NCBI RefSeq assembly: GCF_050436995.1
Contig: NC_134774.1
Span: 2,478,501 to 2,542,500 of the forward strand
Reading direction: 5' to 3'
From: Anticarsia gemmatalis
Lineage: Eukaryota > Arthropoda > Insecta > Lepidoptera > Erebidae
DNA length: 64,000 bases
Below the pieces are notes generated by a model. That model saw only the letters and a list, made by a program, of their open reading frames with translations. It was not told the origin of the DNA and ran no database searches. Each line of letters begins with the position of its first letter. Within the stretch, counting starts at the first letter, position 1. Below, piece by piece: positions 10,858-21,753 of this stretch. A program made the position numbers and the translations under genes.

Positions 10858-13800
10858 TCAGTCTTTTGAAAATGGTGGTGCCGCATTGGTTTCTGTATAG
10901 TATATTCCAGAATTCCTGAAAAAAGGAAAGTAATTTAATTAGTTTGATCCCCTAATTTAGCCGAAAGGAGGTAGATTTTTTGTAGATCTTGTTAGATGAA
11001 GAGCTGTTCTCAAACTATCCTACTAATATAAATGCGAAAGTTTGTGAGTATGTATATATGTTTGTTACTCTTTCACGCAAATACTACTGAATCGATTATT
11101 ATGAAATTCGGTATGTATCTATGTAGCTGAAGACCCAGAATAACACATAGGTTTTTTTATTCCGGAGTTCCCGAGGGATTGGGATTTACACGGGAAGGGT
11201 TTCCATGAAGACGAAGTCGCGGGCGGCTTCTAGTTCATTAATAAATACATACATACGTATATACATAATATCACGCCATTTTCCCATAGTGGTAGGCAGA
11301 GAATAAAGAACGTCACTTGGTACGATCCTTACAAACTTCCCTTGCTTCATTCACATACATACATGTTGTCATACAGGACCGTCGGTTACGAGTAGCACCT
11401 GACCCTCTATTTATTAGGTCGGGGAAAAGTCTTTTCGCATTATAGTATGTATGAACTTGTAATAAAATCTCTTTGGCTTCAAGAATCACAAATGAGTACA
11501 CGGTTCATTAGGTGTCTTTCAGTAAGCTCGTGAGGTTCCCAAATATCGAGATTTTTTGTGTAGAGGAGAGATTTTATAATAAGTTCATACATACTATAAT
11601 GCGAAAAGACTTTTTCCCCGACCTAATATTATAGCACAAGCAGCATAAAACTTACCCAGTCTTAGGCTCCAGACCTCCCATGTTCAGGGTCTGTGTTAAG
11701 AAACAGGAACCAGTCAAAGCATTTAAGTAAGTCAGACATCTTCTTCCAGTAAATTGACTTGTTAGTGATTCAGCAAAGTAGTAGAGCGATCTGAAAATAT
11801 AAGGAAATTATTCGATACTGCTGAGTTTTTTAAGAAATTTTAAATAGTGCTGTTGTACTGTCTTTGTGTGTCTGAATGGTAGTAGGCAAGCGACTGCTGA
11901 TCACAAAATCTCAGGTTCGATTAGAAGGTCGGATTTAAATCAGAATGTTTTCATAATAGCTGAAAGTTTAATATTATTCCCGTTGCGTCAAAAAAATCAA
12001 TAGAGATTATTTATATTACTAATATAAAAAAAATACACGAGGATTTAAGATTCGTATTTTATCCTTTTGGTTTTCCAAATTTTAGCGATTTAGCCGAAAA
12101 CCCAATCTTTCACTTTACTGCAACTTTTCACTTACTATTATCATAACAGTTCCACTATTGCTCAACAGATGTCACTACTTACAGCAAAAAATCTATACAA
12201 TTACGACGTTTTCATGCATAGTTCTACTGTTAGGCCAACAGATGTCACTACTCTTACCTATCATGGTCACATTTCGGTTCGGTACAACCGGGCATGTTTA
12301 CCCCACCGTTGGGATAGAAGTCCACTTTGCCCAGCGCTGGGAGATAGCCCATGACGCCCACGTTTGTATGAATGACTTCTGTGTATAAACCGTCGTTTGG
12401 CTGGAAACGATTGTCGTTTGTTAACCAGCCGGGGCCGGCTGGGTCTAACGCTGGAATAAGAAATTTATTTTGGTTTACTAATTTCCTCTAGTAAGATAAT
12501 ATAAGAGAGAATAGTTTTTATAGTTCCGAACATGCTTTCTTCACAGATAATCTTAGGTAAAACTTTTTAGCCTACCTTGAGGATCGAACTCAGGACATCT
12601 GCGTGGAAGTCGCATACGCTACCACAAAACAGACAAAGTGAATTTAGCGGATGCCTACGTCATAACATCAACCGGCATGCCAAATTTCAGCCCGATCCAT
12701 TAAGTGGTTTGTGCTGTGCGTTGATAGATCACTATGTCAGTCAGTCACCTTTGAATTACTAGAAGCAGCCCGCGACTTTGCCCGCGTGGAAACCCTGTGT
12801 AAATCCCGATCCCTCGGGAACTCCGGGACAAAAAGTAACCTATGTGTTATTCTGGGTCTTCAGCTATCTCCATACCAAATTTCATCGTAATCGATTTAGT
12901 AGTATTTGCGTGAAAGGGTAACAAACATCTATTACATTCTCACAAACTTTCGCATTTATAACATTAGTAGGATTTAGACAGCGTCAAAAAAATTACTTAC
13001 ACATAATATAGGGTACTACTCCGCCTAGATTCCGGCCGATGACGCCGACCTGGTGACCTCCAAGACTGTGCCCAGTGAGATGGAACTGTGTCAATGAGGT
13101 ACCGGTGATGCCGCACAACCAGCTGATGAAGCGAGCTACTCCTTCACCTGGAAATTGAGGAGTAGGCTTTTAGGATGGTCACCACACCACTAACAGTGCG
13201 TCGGGAGGTCGTGGGTTCGATTCCCACACGGAACAATTATTTGTGCGACCTAGAAATAGTTGTTTCGGGTCTGGTTGTACTTTGTGTCCGTTGTTTGTAT
13301 GCTTGTAAAAGTCCCCGCGACACAAGAGCTATTATTAGTGCGGGAGTTGTCTTTTTAAAACAAAAATGTATTTTGCAACATTTTTTTTATTATTACTTAA
13401 CTATGTCGAAACTACTAACTGGATTTTGATAAAATGGTTCATAGGTAGTTTATAGCCTACATTAACACACTTTTTTAACCCGGGAAATATTTTCATTTAT
13501 ATGAAGTCCCGGGTGAAAATGACATACATGAATATTAACATTAATCAGCATTAAAACTCAAAATAGACTAATAGGTGATTAATGAAGCGACGAATTTAAT
13601 CAATGCGCCAAACTTTCAGTCGAAAATCCTAAACATTATTAGACGACTCACACACGGTCATTCGATCCCAAACCAAGCAGAGCTTGTACTTTGGCAACCA
13701 AATATCTGATGAACATACTTATATACTTGTAAATACATACTCATATAGATACATTAACAACCAGGCTCAGAACACAAATATTTGTCCCAGGTGAGATTCG

Positions 13801-16028
13801 AACCCACCACACGCGGCGCTAACGGTTATTGCGGCGAGGTGACCACTTTAACCACTGCGCCAAACTTTGTAGGTACTTTACTCAACCAAACTACTAGGCA
13901 CTCATAACTATTCAGGAGTTGGCAATTCCATATACAATATCAAACCATACTTTAAAGCAGGTAAGACCGACATATTACACTACTTGCGTGAAAGAATTAA
14001 TCTTAGGTACTAACCAGAAGTGACAGTATTTAGTACTGCAGTCGCATAGTTAATAGTACCAGCTCCGACACTCCAGTCTACTACCAAGATGTTCACATCA
14101 GCAGCAGCTAAATATGCTGGAAAGTAAAACAAAAATTTAATATTAGGTCGGGGAAAAAGTCTTTTCGCATTATAGTATGTATGAACTTGTATCACGGATA
14201 CGACTCACGACTAATAAAATATCTTTGGCTTCAAGAAACACAAATGAGTACACGGTTCATTAGGTTTCTTTCAGTGAGCTCGTGAGTTACCCAAATATCA
14301 AACATTTTTGTGTAGAGAAAAGATTTTATTACAAGTTCATACATACTATAATGCGAAAACACTTTTTCCCCGACCTAATATATAGATTTACCTGGTACTA
14401 ACACCCTGTTGATGGTGGAATAAGGGTCGCTCATCCATCCATGCACCAGGACAATGGTGGTCTTTCCCACGTCATAGTTGGAGCTGGAGACCAGAGCTTC
14501 GTTGCCTAGCACCATCGGCTGGCTGGTGGTGGGGTTCTGCCTAGAAAAATATAGTGTTAATAGCTGACCCGACGAACTTCGTACCACCTAAAATATGCAA
14601 AATTAAATGTCTATTTTTCAATATTTCTGAGAGATTTTTTTAATATTTTTTTTCGTTAGAACCTTCTCCTAATAGTAACAAATACAACACAAAAAGAATT
14701 AGTAAAATCGGTCCAGCCATTTACGCGTAATGCCGTGACCAAGGAAAACGGGTTTCATTTTTATATATATAGATAGTTATTTTAGCTATACTTCTTACTA
14801 ATATTGTAAATGTGAAATTTTGTGAGAATGGATGCTATATCTAAAATATCTATACTAATATTATAAAGCTGAAGAGATTGTTTGTTTGAAATTGTCCGAT
14901 TTGAAAAAATATTTTAGTGCTAGATAGCCCATTTATTAAGGAAGGCTATATATTATCACGCTACGACCAATGGGAGCAGAGAACCAGCAAAAAATGTTAC
15001 AAAATCAGGGAGAAATTTCACCCTCTCTAATGCAAGCGAAGTTGCGCGGGTCAGCTAGTTGTCGATATTTGACCAAAAGCAATACTAATATTATAAAGCT
15101 GAAGAGTTTGATTGTTTATTTTGTTTGTTTGAACGTTAATCTCAGGAACTACGGGTGCGAAATGAACAATTATTTTACTGTTGGATAGTCTATTTAGTGA
15201 GGAAGGCTATAAGCTATATAACATTACGCTACGACCAATAGGAGCAGAGTACCAGTAAAAAATGTTACAAAAACGGGGAAAGTTATGACCCATTCTCTCT
15301 TATGTGACGCAAGCGAAGTTGCGCGGGTCAGCTAGAGAATAGATAATTAATTTAGTTTATCACTTACCTAGTGAACAAATGATAGGCATTTTGTACATCA
15401 GGGTTATATTTGGCAGCCTCATTCACATTTCTGGTCTTCACCCATAGGTCTACTAAATGCTGTCTACCATCAGGTCCTGGCATGTACTGGTACCTCGGAC
15501 CAGGGTCTAACTTGGACACTATATCGTCTGTCAATCCTGGAAGAAAAGGTGGAAATTTAGCAGTTGCAGTGGTCAACTATCAGTGTGTTACGCGGATATT
15601 ACATAGATGTAGGTGCAGTGTTCGAGCTGAGCGTCTCCGTGATACAAGTCACGCTTGTTGTTTAACATAACAACAGTTCACGACAAACACTTACACTACT
15701 TTAACACTAGGTTCGTCAGTAACCAAAATAAAGCTGTTTGTTTATATGTTTCTAAGTTCTCGTGGATTGGTAAAACAAGGACCTGTTTTAAAACAGTTTT
15801 ATGCAAAAGCCTATCACTGTGCTCCCAAGACTTATTCCCGGGTGAGACCTCCCGACGCAATAGTAGCGGCGGCGTGGTGACTTTTACCACTGCGTCACAG
15901 AGTCAGATAACATGGGACTAACATAAGATCTCTGCTAACACATTCAAATATAAAAAGCGTTATGTAATAAATAAAAATCACTTACCCATAGTAACCACAC
16001 ATAATAATAAAAACGTTATTGCCACCAT
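10858..16028 (-). CDS. Neutral lipase B (pancreatic lipase family), complete, 331 aa
   Basis: Secreted lipase, probably digestive. Exons: 15986-16028, 15368-15536, 14392-14540, 14015-14116, 13001-13147, 12258-12450, 11656-11790 and 10858-10915. They sum to 996 nt with a TGA stop and continuous phase. Residues 1-14 are a hydrophobic signal peptide (MVAITFLLLCVVTM). LVHGW supplies the oxyanion hole. The triad reads Ser182 in GHSLGG, Asp206 in SLDPA and His266 in CDHDR. The length suits insect neutral lipases, which have a short lid and no PLAT domain. Introns hold a mariner-type MITE, Helitrons and SINEs. Exon 2 adds about 40 residues before the YHLFTR segment that lipase C lacks. Substrate is not known; midgut digestion is an inference from the family. 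Confidence 0.93.
11018..11233 (+). mobile_element. Non-autonomous Helitron, family 3
   Basis: TCCTACTAATATAAATGCG start, body TTACTCTTTCACGCAAATAC, end CGGGCGGCTTCTAG. Related copies at 12759 and 25936. Confidence 0.75.
11290..11405 (-). repeat. LINE-like C-terminal remnant
   Basis: GATRNRRSCMTTCMYVNEAR followed by EVCKDRTK on the minus strand, ended by a MITE. Confidence 0.6.
11414..11635. mobile_element. Mariner-type MITE, complete
   Basis: 222 bp between TA duplications. Inverted ends TTAGGTCGGGG...CATACTATAATGCG extend for nearly 50 bases. The internal part (GAGTACACGGTTCATTAGG) is non-coding. Confidence 0.85.
12759..12972 (-). mobile_element. Non-autonomous Helitron, family 3
   Basis: Minus strand copy of the 11018 element; CTAG end at 12759-12762. 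Lies just beyond lipase B exon 5 in its intron 5. Confidence 0.75.
13166..13366 (+). mobile_element. SINE family 1, 5' truncated
   Basis: B box GGTCGTGGGTTCGATTCCCA and full tail; starts 20 bases past the lipase B exon 5 acceptor side. Confidence 0.82.
13632..13868 (-). mobile_element. SINE family 2
   Basis: Minus copy, GTTTGGCGCAGTGGTTAAAG head at the right end; lipase B intron 4. Confidence 0.82.
14143..14378. mobile_element. Mariner-type MITE, complete
   Basis: 236 bp, TA duplications, same ends and centre as 11414. It lies within lipase B intron 3, 26 bases before exon 4. Confidence 0.85.
14561..14775 (-). mobile_element. Helitron-like element, diverged
   Basis: Minus strand: ATATATATAAAAATGAAACCC start, CGAAGTTCGTCGGGTCAGCTA end. 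Adjoins lipase B exon 3. Confidence 0.55.
14849..15058 (+). mobile_element. Non-autonomous Helitron, family 1
   Basis: TCTATACTAATATTATAAAG start, GGGTCAGCTAG end; lipase B intron 2. Confidence 0.85.
15081..15335 (+). mobile_element. Non-autonomous Helitron, family 1
   Basis: Second family 1 copy only 22 bases after the previous one, same orientation; the first bases of the 5' end differ. Confidence 0.82.
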
Positions 16029-16078
16029 ATTTAAGAATCTACTGACCGATAACAAATACCTAATATTTCAGCAACATT

Positions 16079-16113
16079 CTTATCAATTGTGATAAGATTG
16101 AGACATTTATATC
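16079..16113 (-). promoter_or_regulatory. Possible lipase B promoter: TATA-like box and paired GATA sites
   Basis: On the minus strand GATATAAATG (16104-16113) lies about 75 bases before the lipase B start codon. An inverted pair of GATA sites, CTTATCAATTGTGATAAG (16079-16096), follows it. GATA factors drive many insect gut genes. The spacing to a start site is not ideal, so this is tentative. Confidence 0.3.
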
Positions 16114-16230
16114 TAGGGCTAAGAATAGTCGTACTATGCATGGTCATGTATCAATCTAGCCTCTCTTTCAACTTATGTTGGAGTCGGCTTCCAGTCTCAC
16201 CGGATGCAGCTGAATACTAGAATTTTACAT

Positions 16231-16457
16231 AGCTGACCCGCGCAACTTCGCTTGCGGCACATAAGAGAGAATGGGTCATCATTTTCCCCGTTTTTGTAAC
16301 ATTTTTCGTTACTACTCCGCTCCTAATGGTCGTAGCGATAAATGAGCTATCTAACAGTGAAAGAATTTTTCAAATCGGACCAATAGTTCCTGAGATTAAC
16401 GCGTTCAAACAAACAAACAAACAATCAAACTCTTCAGCTTTATAATATTAGTATAGA
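16231..16457 (-). mobile_element. Non-autonomous Helitron, family 1, between direct repeats
   Basis: Minus strand copy. It is flanked by two copies of a segment of about 110 bp (16120-16230 and 16469-16578) that starts near AGTCGTACTAT and ends AGAATTTTACAT. Confidence 0.8.
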
Positions 16458-16524
16458 TTAGTATAGATTTAGAACAGTCGTACTATACATGATCATGTAT
16501 CAGCCTAACCTCTCTTCCAACCAT

Positions 16525-16745
16525 GTTGGAGTCGGCTTCCAGTCTCACCGGATGCAGCTGAATACCAGAATTTTACATGTAGCGACTGCCTATCAGACCT
16601 CCACAACACAGTTACCTAGGTTACAACACGATACCCTTCGGTAAGACTGGTTGTCGGACTTTCAAGCTTCTGACTACTGTTAACGACTGTCAAAGATCTT
16701 TGAAATTGACAGCCGGGACCCACAATTTAACGTCCTCTAGCCGAT
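16525..16745 (+). mobile_element. SINE-like family 5
   Basis: GTTGGAGTCGGCTTCCAGTC to ACCCACAATTTAACG. Confidence 0.65.
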
Positions 16746-16765
16746 ATTTATTGGAAAAAAGAACT

Positions 16766-16870
16766 GCAACTCTCGCACTAAGAATAGCTCTTGTGTCGCG
16801 GGGACTTTTACAAATATACAAACAACGGACACAAAGTACAACCAGACCCGAAACAACTGTTTGTGGACAG
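16766..16870 (-). mobile_element. SINE family 1, 3' part
   Basis: Tail half only, between two other SINE fragments. Confidence 0.65.
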
Positions 16871-16894
16871 ATCCATGCAATGTAGTTAACCGGT

Positions 16895-17080
16895 TAGAAC
16901 ATCCTATGAAGATGCGGCATTGAGTAGTATTAGAGCTGAGCGTCTCCGTGCTTCGGAGGGCACGAAAAAAGTCGGTCCCGGTTGTTGTCAATTAACATAA
17001 CAGTCGTTAAACCATGTCAAAGTCTTTCAAACAGCTTGAACAACTTTGACACTAGGTTGAACACTAACCATACGATAAAA
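16895..17080 (+). mobile_element. 5S-derived SINE, 3' part
   Basis: GCGTCTCCGTGCTTCGGAGG to ACACTAACCATACGATAA. Confidence 0.65.
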
Positions 17081-17099
17081 AAATCTATAAACTCAAGTC

Positions 17100-17143
17100 T
17101 ATAAAATGTGATTTTTATTACATTTTATTAGAAGCTGTTATCA
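17100..17143 (+). promoter_or_regulatory. Likely core promoter of gene D
   Basis: TATAAAA starts at 17100, 60 bases before the ATG at 17160, which gives a likely start site near 17130 and a 5' UTR of about 30 nt. A GATA-type TTATCA lies at about 17138. Placement is good but no initiator was confirmed. Confidence 0.45.
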
Positions 17144-17159
17144 AAAGCAATATTGTAAA

Positions 17160-20100
17160 ATGAAGTTGCATATTTTATTGAAAATCATTTTGTTTGTTTT
17201 CGCATGTGAGTACTTAATTAAAATACTTATAATTGTCAGAAAAGTAGACCTTGTGGACTATAAATGTCTCTTAACTGCACGTTTGGCGCAGTGGTTAACG
17301 TGGTCACCTCGCCGCAATAACTGTAGCGCCGCGTGTGGTTCCAATCACACCCGGGACTAATATTTGTGTGATGAGCCCGAGTATCTGTTCTGAGCTTGTT
17401 AATGTATCTATTTAAGTATGTATTTAGAAGTATATAAATGTTTTTCAGTTATTTGGTTACAGAATAAGCTCTGCTTAGTTTGGAATTAAATGACTGTGTG
17501 TGAGTTGTCCAATTTTTTTTTTTTTTATCTAGCCTATTTCTGTGTCCCACTGCTGAGCAAAGGCCTCTCCCCTAGACTTCCAGACCCCTCGGTCGCTTGC
17601 TGCTTCCGGCCAATCTTCCAGGAACGCGTCTATGTCGTCCCGCCATCTCCGTTTGGGCCTTCCCCGTTGCCGCCGACCATCTTGTGGCACCCACTTCGTG
17701 GCTATATTAGCCCATCTCTCAGAGTTGTCCAATTATATGTTGATAATAAAAAATCATAATGTTAGATTAACAAACTTCTACTGAGCTATTTCGAAGAATC
17801 TGACCGCGGTAACTAAGGCAATAATTAAAAGTTGATCAAATATTGTATTGTTTCAGCACTTACAACTGTAAGATCAAGAAGATATGACATAGAATCAGAA
17901 GCGATCAGACTTTATGGAGAAGATATTCAAGATGTCGTGCGAAGGTTTAGAAAAACACGCGAATATGTGAAAATATTGGAAGATAAAGTAAGTACCTACA
18001 TACATACATACATACATATTATTATGTATGTACATACCTGAAGATGTTGGTAAAGATTTATCAAATACACTCACGTTTCGCTATTAACAATGTTAGTCCC
18101 ATGTAATAGGGGACGACCCTTTCGCCATTTTCCCAGCACGATACTAAACTCCGGGCTACTATTTTCTAATGTCCGAAGTAATATTGCATCAATGTTTTAA
18201 CGCAGGTAACTGTGTTGTGGAGGTACGATAGGCAGTCGCTCCATGTAAACCACTGGTATCCAGCTGCAACATAGTTGGAAGAAAGACTAGACTGATTGAT
18301 TGATACAGAAAAGTTCAATAGCACTGCTCTCGAACCCAAGACCTTGTGATCAGACGTCGTACACACTACCGTTTAGACCACAGAGATAATCATTATTATC
18401 ATAGAATTTATTTAAAATTTTTCAGAATGCAAAACTTCTCTTACTATTCGACGAGGTAGTAATGCAGGCGCTTTCAAATGTTGACGTAGAATTGGATCAG
18501 AGAGTACAACAAATTATTGGTTTGAACAAAGTGGAAACCACTCCAGAAACGAGTTCTAAGAAGTATGTAAGAGATTTTGAGATATTTGAAAATTTTTACT
18601 ACTCGATTTCCGACTACTCCCACTGCTGGGGCAAGGGTTTCCTCCCGTAATGAGGAAGGTGTTAGGCATTAAGCCCACCTCGCTGGCTGAAATGGGGAAT
18701 TTGCATACCTTCAAGAGCTATTCTTAAGAACTCTCAGGCATGCAAGGTTGCATCACGATGTTTTCTTTCACCATTGGAACAAGTGATAATTATTTCTAAC
18801 ACATAACTCGGAACATATAATATATTTATATATGCTATCGAATGCGCTACAGATTAATCGCTAGCTCGATTCTCTACTACTATCGACTACCGACAACCGG
18901 CTAGCTATTGACAAATTTTTCACGATAAACAGCGCCTCTGCCGGGCTCCGAAAGAACTATTTTGGTAGTACATTTAAAATGTCAAACTCTCTATACCGTT
19001 TCGACTGTAGAAAACGCTACAAATGACAGTATACTGTAAAAACAAACTAACAAACTTCAATTTTCAGGTTAATAAAAGCGAAAGCCTTCAAATCGAGGAG
19101 GTTTTTCAAAAACTTCACAATAACTCCTGAACAAATACTGGATAATTACGCGCGGTTCGAGTCTACTGCTGAAGAAAGGAATCAATGTATAAACGTCGGT
19201 TATAAGATGGCTGAGTAAGTAATGTCCAAAATTTGTCATAAGGTCTTCTATATTGTCCTAAATTATCTCAATTAGTCCCACGTCGAACTGTATTGTTCTT
19301 CTTTGTCCCACGATAGACTTTATTGTCTTACTTTCTCTTATTTTTCCACGTTGTCCTTTGTCTTTCTTCGTCTCGCGTTGTCCTATATTGTCCTTCACTG
19401 TCATCCTTGGTCCTACGTTGCCCCATGTTCAACCAGCCAACTGTGCAGGACTTTGTTTATAGTGTCCAAGTGTGTGCACAATACACAGGTACACTCTCTA
19501 TTCCTTCACTCTCATAGCCCGGTGTGACGGCCAAACTGTCACGACAGGTGAGAGGACAGGCGCAAGACCGACGGCTTTACGTGCTCTCCGAGACACGAAG
19601 GTCTACGACATCAACTTCCTAACTCCGGGCAATCTCTGAGAATTTTTTTTAACAAAAACTCAGGAATTTCTTTTTGGCCCGACCTGGGATTGTACCCCGA
19701 GACAGCATGATCAGCAGTTGTATACACTACCGACTGCGCCACTGATTTGTAACTTAAATCTTATATTTCTAGGAAAATGGTGCAACTAGTTGTCCAGGGT
19801 ATGGGCCCTATACCAGAGTCGGTCACCAAGTCTTTGAAAGAAACAAGCAGCGTCACTAAGATTGTTGAAGATCTGGTAAACCTGCAGTATTTACTTATTA
19901 TAGTTTCAGTGATCAATCCATACTAATATTATAAATGCGAAAGTAACTCTGTGTGTCTGTATGTCTATTACTCAATCACGCTTAAACTACTGAACCAATT
20001 TGCATGAAATTTTGTATGGCGATATTTTGATTCCCGAGAAAGGACATAGGTTACTTTTTACCCCGGGAAAATGATGCATTTCCATGGGAAAATTCAGAAG

Positions 20101-20263
20101 GCGGACGAAGTCGCGGGTTAAATGCTAGTATTCTATAACTATTTAAATAATATTGTTTAAAATATGATTTACATTTGTGTAATTTCAGGAACATTTCCAC
20201 AACTACTCCATCGAAGACGAAACACGTAAACGAACTTTGAAAGTAAATCATATTAAACTATAA
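17160..20263 (+). CDS. Unrecognised secreted helical protein (gene D), 212 aa
   Basis: Exons: 17160-17205, 17857-17987, 18426-18562, 19068-19214, 19773-19875 and 20189-20263. They sum to 639 nt with a TAA stop and continuous phase. Residues 1-15 are a hydrophobic signal peptide (MKLHILLKIILFVFA). The mature part is charged and looks mostly helical (REYVKILEDK, LLLLFDEVVMQALSNVDVEL), has one cysteine, a basic block (KAFKSRRFFKNF) and one NFT sequon. No enzyme motif or known family was recognised. It sits between lipases B and C with its own TATA box, so it may be a secreted gut or haemolymph protein, but that is inference only. Intron 4 starts with a TTGTCC-rich array. Confidence 0.8.
17273..17740 (+). 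mobile_element. SINE family 2 split by a LINE
   Basis: Head at 17278, body to 17515, then the nested LINE fragment and duplicated AGTTGTCCAATT. Gene D intron 1. Confidence 0.8.
17516..17727 (-). mobile_element. Truncated LINE tail nested in a SINE
   Basis: The minus strand encodes a tail typical of insect LINE reverse transcriptases: GRRQRGRPKRRWRDDIDAFL, then WPEAASDRGVW and EAFAQQWD, followed by a poly(A) tract (T-run at 17516-17526). The repeated AGTTGTCCAATT on both sides is a target duplication in the surrounding SINE. Confidence 0.82.
18060..18385 (-). mobile_element. SINE family 6, interrupted
   Basis: Body at 18060-18175 and tRNA-like head at 18320-18385, separated by a family 5 fragment; gene D intron 2. 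Confidence 0.6.
18612..18820 (+). mobile_element. SINE-like family 4
   Basis: CCACTGCTGGGGCAAGGGTT, GGCATGCAAGGTTGCATCAC, TGTTTTCTTTCACCATTGGA; gene D intron 3. Confidence 0.6.
18860..19025. mobile_element. MITE-like element, copy 1
   Basis: TAGCTCGATTCTCTACTACT and GACTACCGACAACC match the minus strand at 54.4-54.54 kb. It ends 43 bases before gene D exon 4. Confidence 0.6.
19220..19432 (+). repeat. Degenerate TTGTCCYACG array at start of gene D intron 4
   Basis: TTGTCC, TTGTCT or TAGTCCCACG recurs every 12-20 bases from the donor at 19215 to about 19430, where a minus-strand SINE begins. Confidence 0.7.
19432..19750 (-). mobile_element. SINE family 7, full copy
   Basis: Minus copy: head complement GTATACACTACCGACTGCGC at the right, GTGCTCTCCGAGACACGAAG in the body. 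Confidence 0.65.
19917..20128 (+). mobile_element. Non-autonomous Helitron, family 2
   Basis: TCCATACTAATATTATAAAT start, TGCTAG end; lies in gene D intron 5. Confidence 0.8.
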
Positions 20264-20309
20264 AATAATATATTGCAGTTTTATAACCCGACTAAAAAAG
20301 AATCTCTTC

Positions 20310-20400
20310 TCATTGGCCCTACCTTCCGAACTGGCGGTAAATTCACTCTCTGTATCATTGACTATCATAAGTGTCGGCACTTGACCTAAATTAAAAAATG
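20310..20400 (+). repeat. LINE-like 3' fragment
   Basis: CTACCTTCCGAACTGGCGGT and TGACTATCATAAGTGTC match the complement of 39.37-39.60 kb. Confidence 0.5.
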
Positions 20401-20604
20401 TTTTGATTTAGATTTTTGATTTTGGAGGAGGTGCTCAATTCGTCTGTTTAGTATTGCAAAACGGGACTCTATCACTAAGACTTCACTGTCTGTCTGTCAG
20501 CAGGCTGTATCTCATGAACCGTGATAGTTAGACAGATGACATTTTCACAGATAATATATGTATTTCCGTTGCCAGTCATGAGTGACCATATTATACATCA
20601 TATC

Positions 20605-20850
20605 GAGTTCCTCCGTGTTTCGGAAGGCACGTTAAATTGTGGGTCCCGGCTGTCATTTTCTAAGATCTTTGACAGTAGTCAGAAGCTTGAAAATCTGACA
20701 ACCTGTCTTACCGAAAGATATCGTGTTATAACCCAACTAACTCAGTTATAGAGGTCCAGTAGACAGTCGCTCCATGTAAAATACTAGTACTCAGCTGCAT
20801 CCGGTGAGACTGGAAGCCGACTCCAACATAGTTGGAAGAAGAAGAAGATG
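20605..20850 (-). mobile_element. SINE-like family 5
   Basis: Minus copy, ending CCGACTCCAACATAGTTGGA, 0.35 kb after gene D. Confidence 0.65.
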
Positions 20851-21214
20851 ATAACTATGTCAATAGGTCAGCCCTTATTACATGAGACATTGTAAATAAG
20901 ATTGGAACTGTTGTTATGTTAAACAACAAACGTGACTTGTATCACGGAGACGCTCAGCTCAAACACTGCTCCTACATCTATGTAATGTACAAGTTAACAC
21001 ACTGATCGTTTACCCACCGGTGACAAAGAGGCGCAAGACTGAACAATGCATGGATATGTTATTTTCTATACAATAATAATAAATTCCATTGTGTAAGGAT
21101 TATGATAAAGAACTTAATACGTATATAATCTATATTAACATAGAAATGATGTTGGAATGTCTGTCTGTAGAAATAAAACTTGGTTTATAATTTTTTACTA
21201 TAGCAGCGTAACGG

Positions 21215-21470
21215 TAATAATGTCTCTGTGGCGCGGTCGGTAGTGTATGCGACTACCGTAGAGAGGTCTCGAGTTCGAATCCCGGGTCAGGCCTAAAAGT
21301 GTTACCTGAGGTTTTCTGTAAAAAAATCTCAGAGATTGCTCGAATTTACATAGTTAAGGTCGCATGGAAGTCTATTCCGTGCCGCGGAGAGCACGTAAAG
21401 CCGTCGGTCCTGCGCCTGGCCTCTCTGGTCGTGTCGATTTAGCCGTCTTTGCATTTAGACTTCAAAAACT
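21215..21470 (+). mobile_element. SINE family 7
   Basis: A box CTGTGGCGCGGTCGGTAGTG, B box GAGTTCGAATCCCGGG, body CGCGGAGAGCACGTAAAGCC. Confidence 0.68.
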
Positions 21471-21753
21471 GTTCTAAATAACTCTCAGGCATGCAAGGCT
21501 ACATCCCGATGTTTTCCTTCACTGTTAGAACAAGTGATAATTATTTCTAATACACACATAACATGGAAAAGTCATTGATATGTTGCCCCGGCTACGAAAT
21601 CTCGACCACTTGCGTGATAGGCAACTGAAACCTTTCGACGATAAAATAATTACTTTCTCAAGCAAACCCACGGTATTTACATATAGGTTTTGTAAAGATA
21701 ATCAATAGACAGTCTTTACAATACTAGTGAGCATTGTCTAAAGAGCTACCAGC

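Noticed and set aside
15410..15921. Plus-strand open frames opposite lipase B
   Set aside because: They are antisense to lipase B exon 2 or lie in SINE fragments, with no coding signature.
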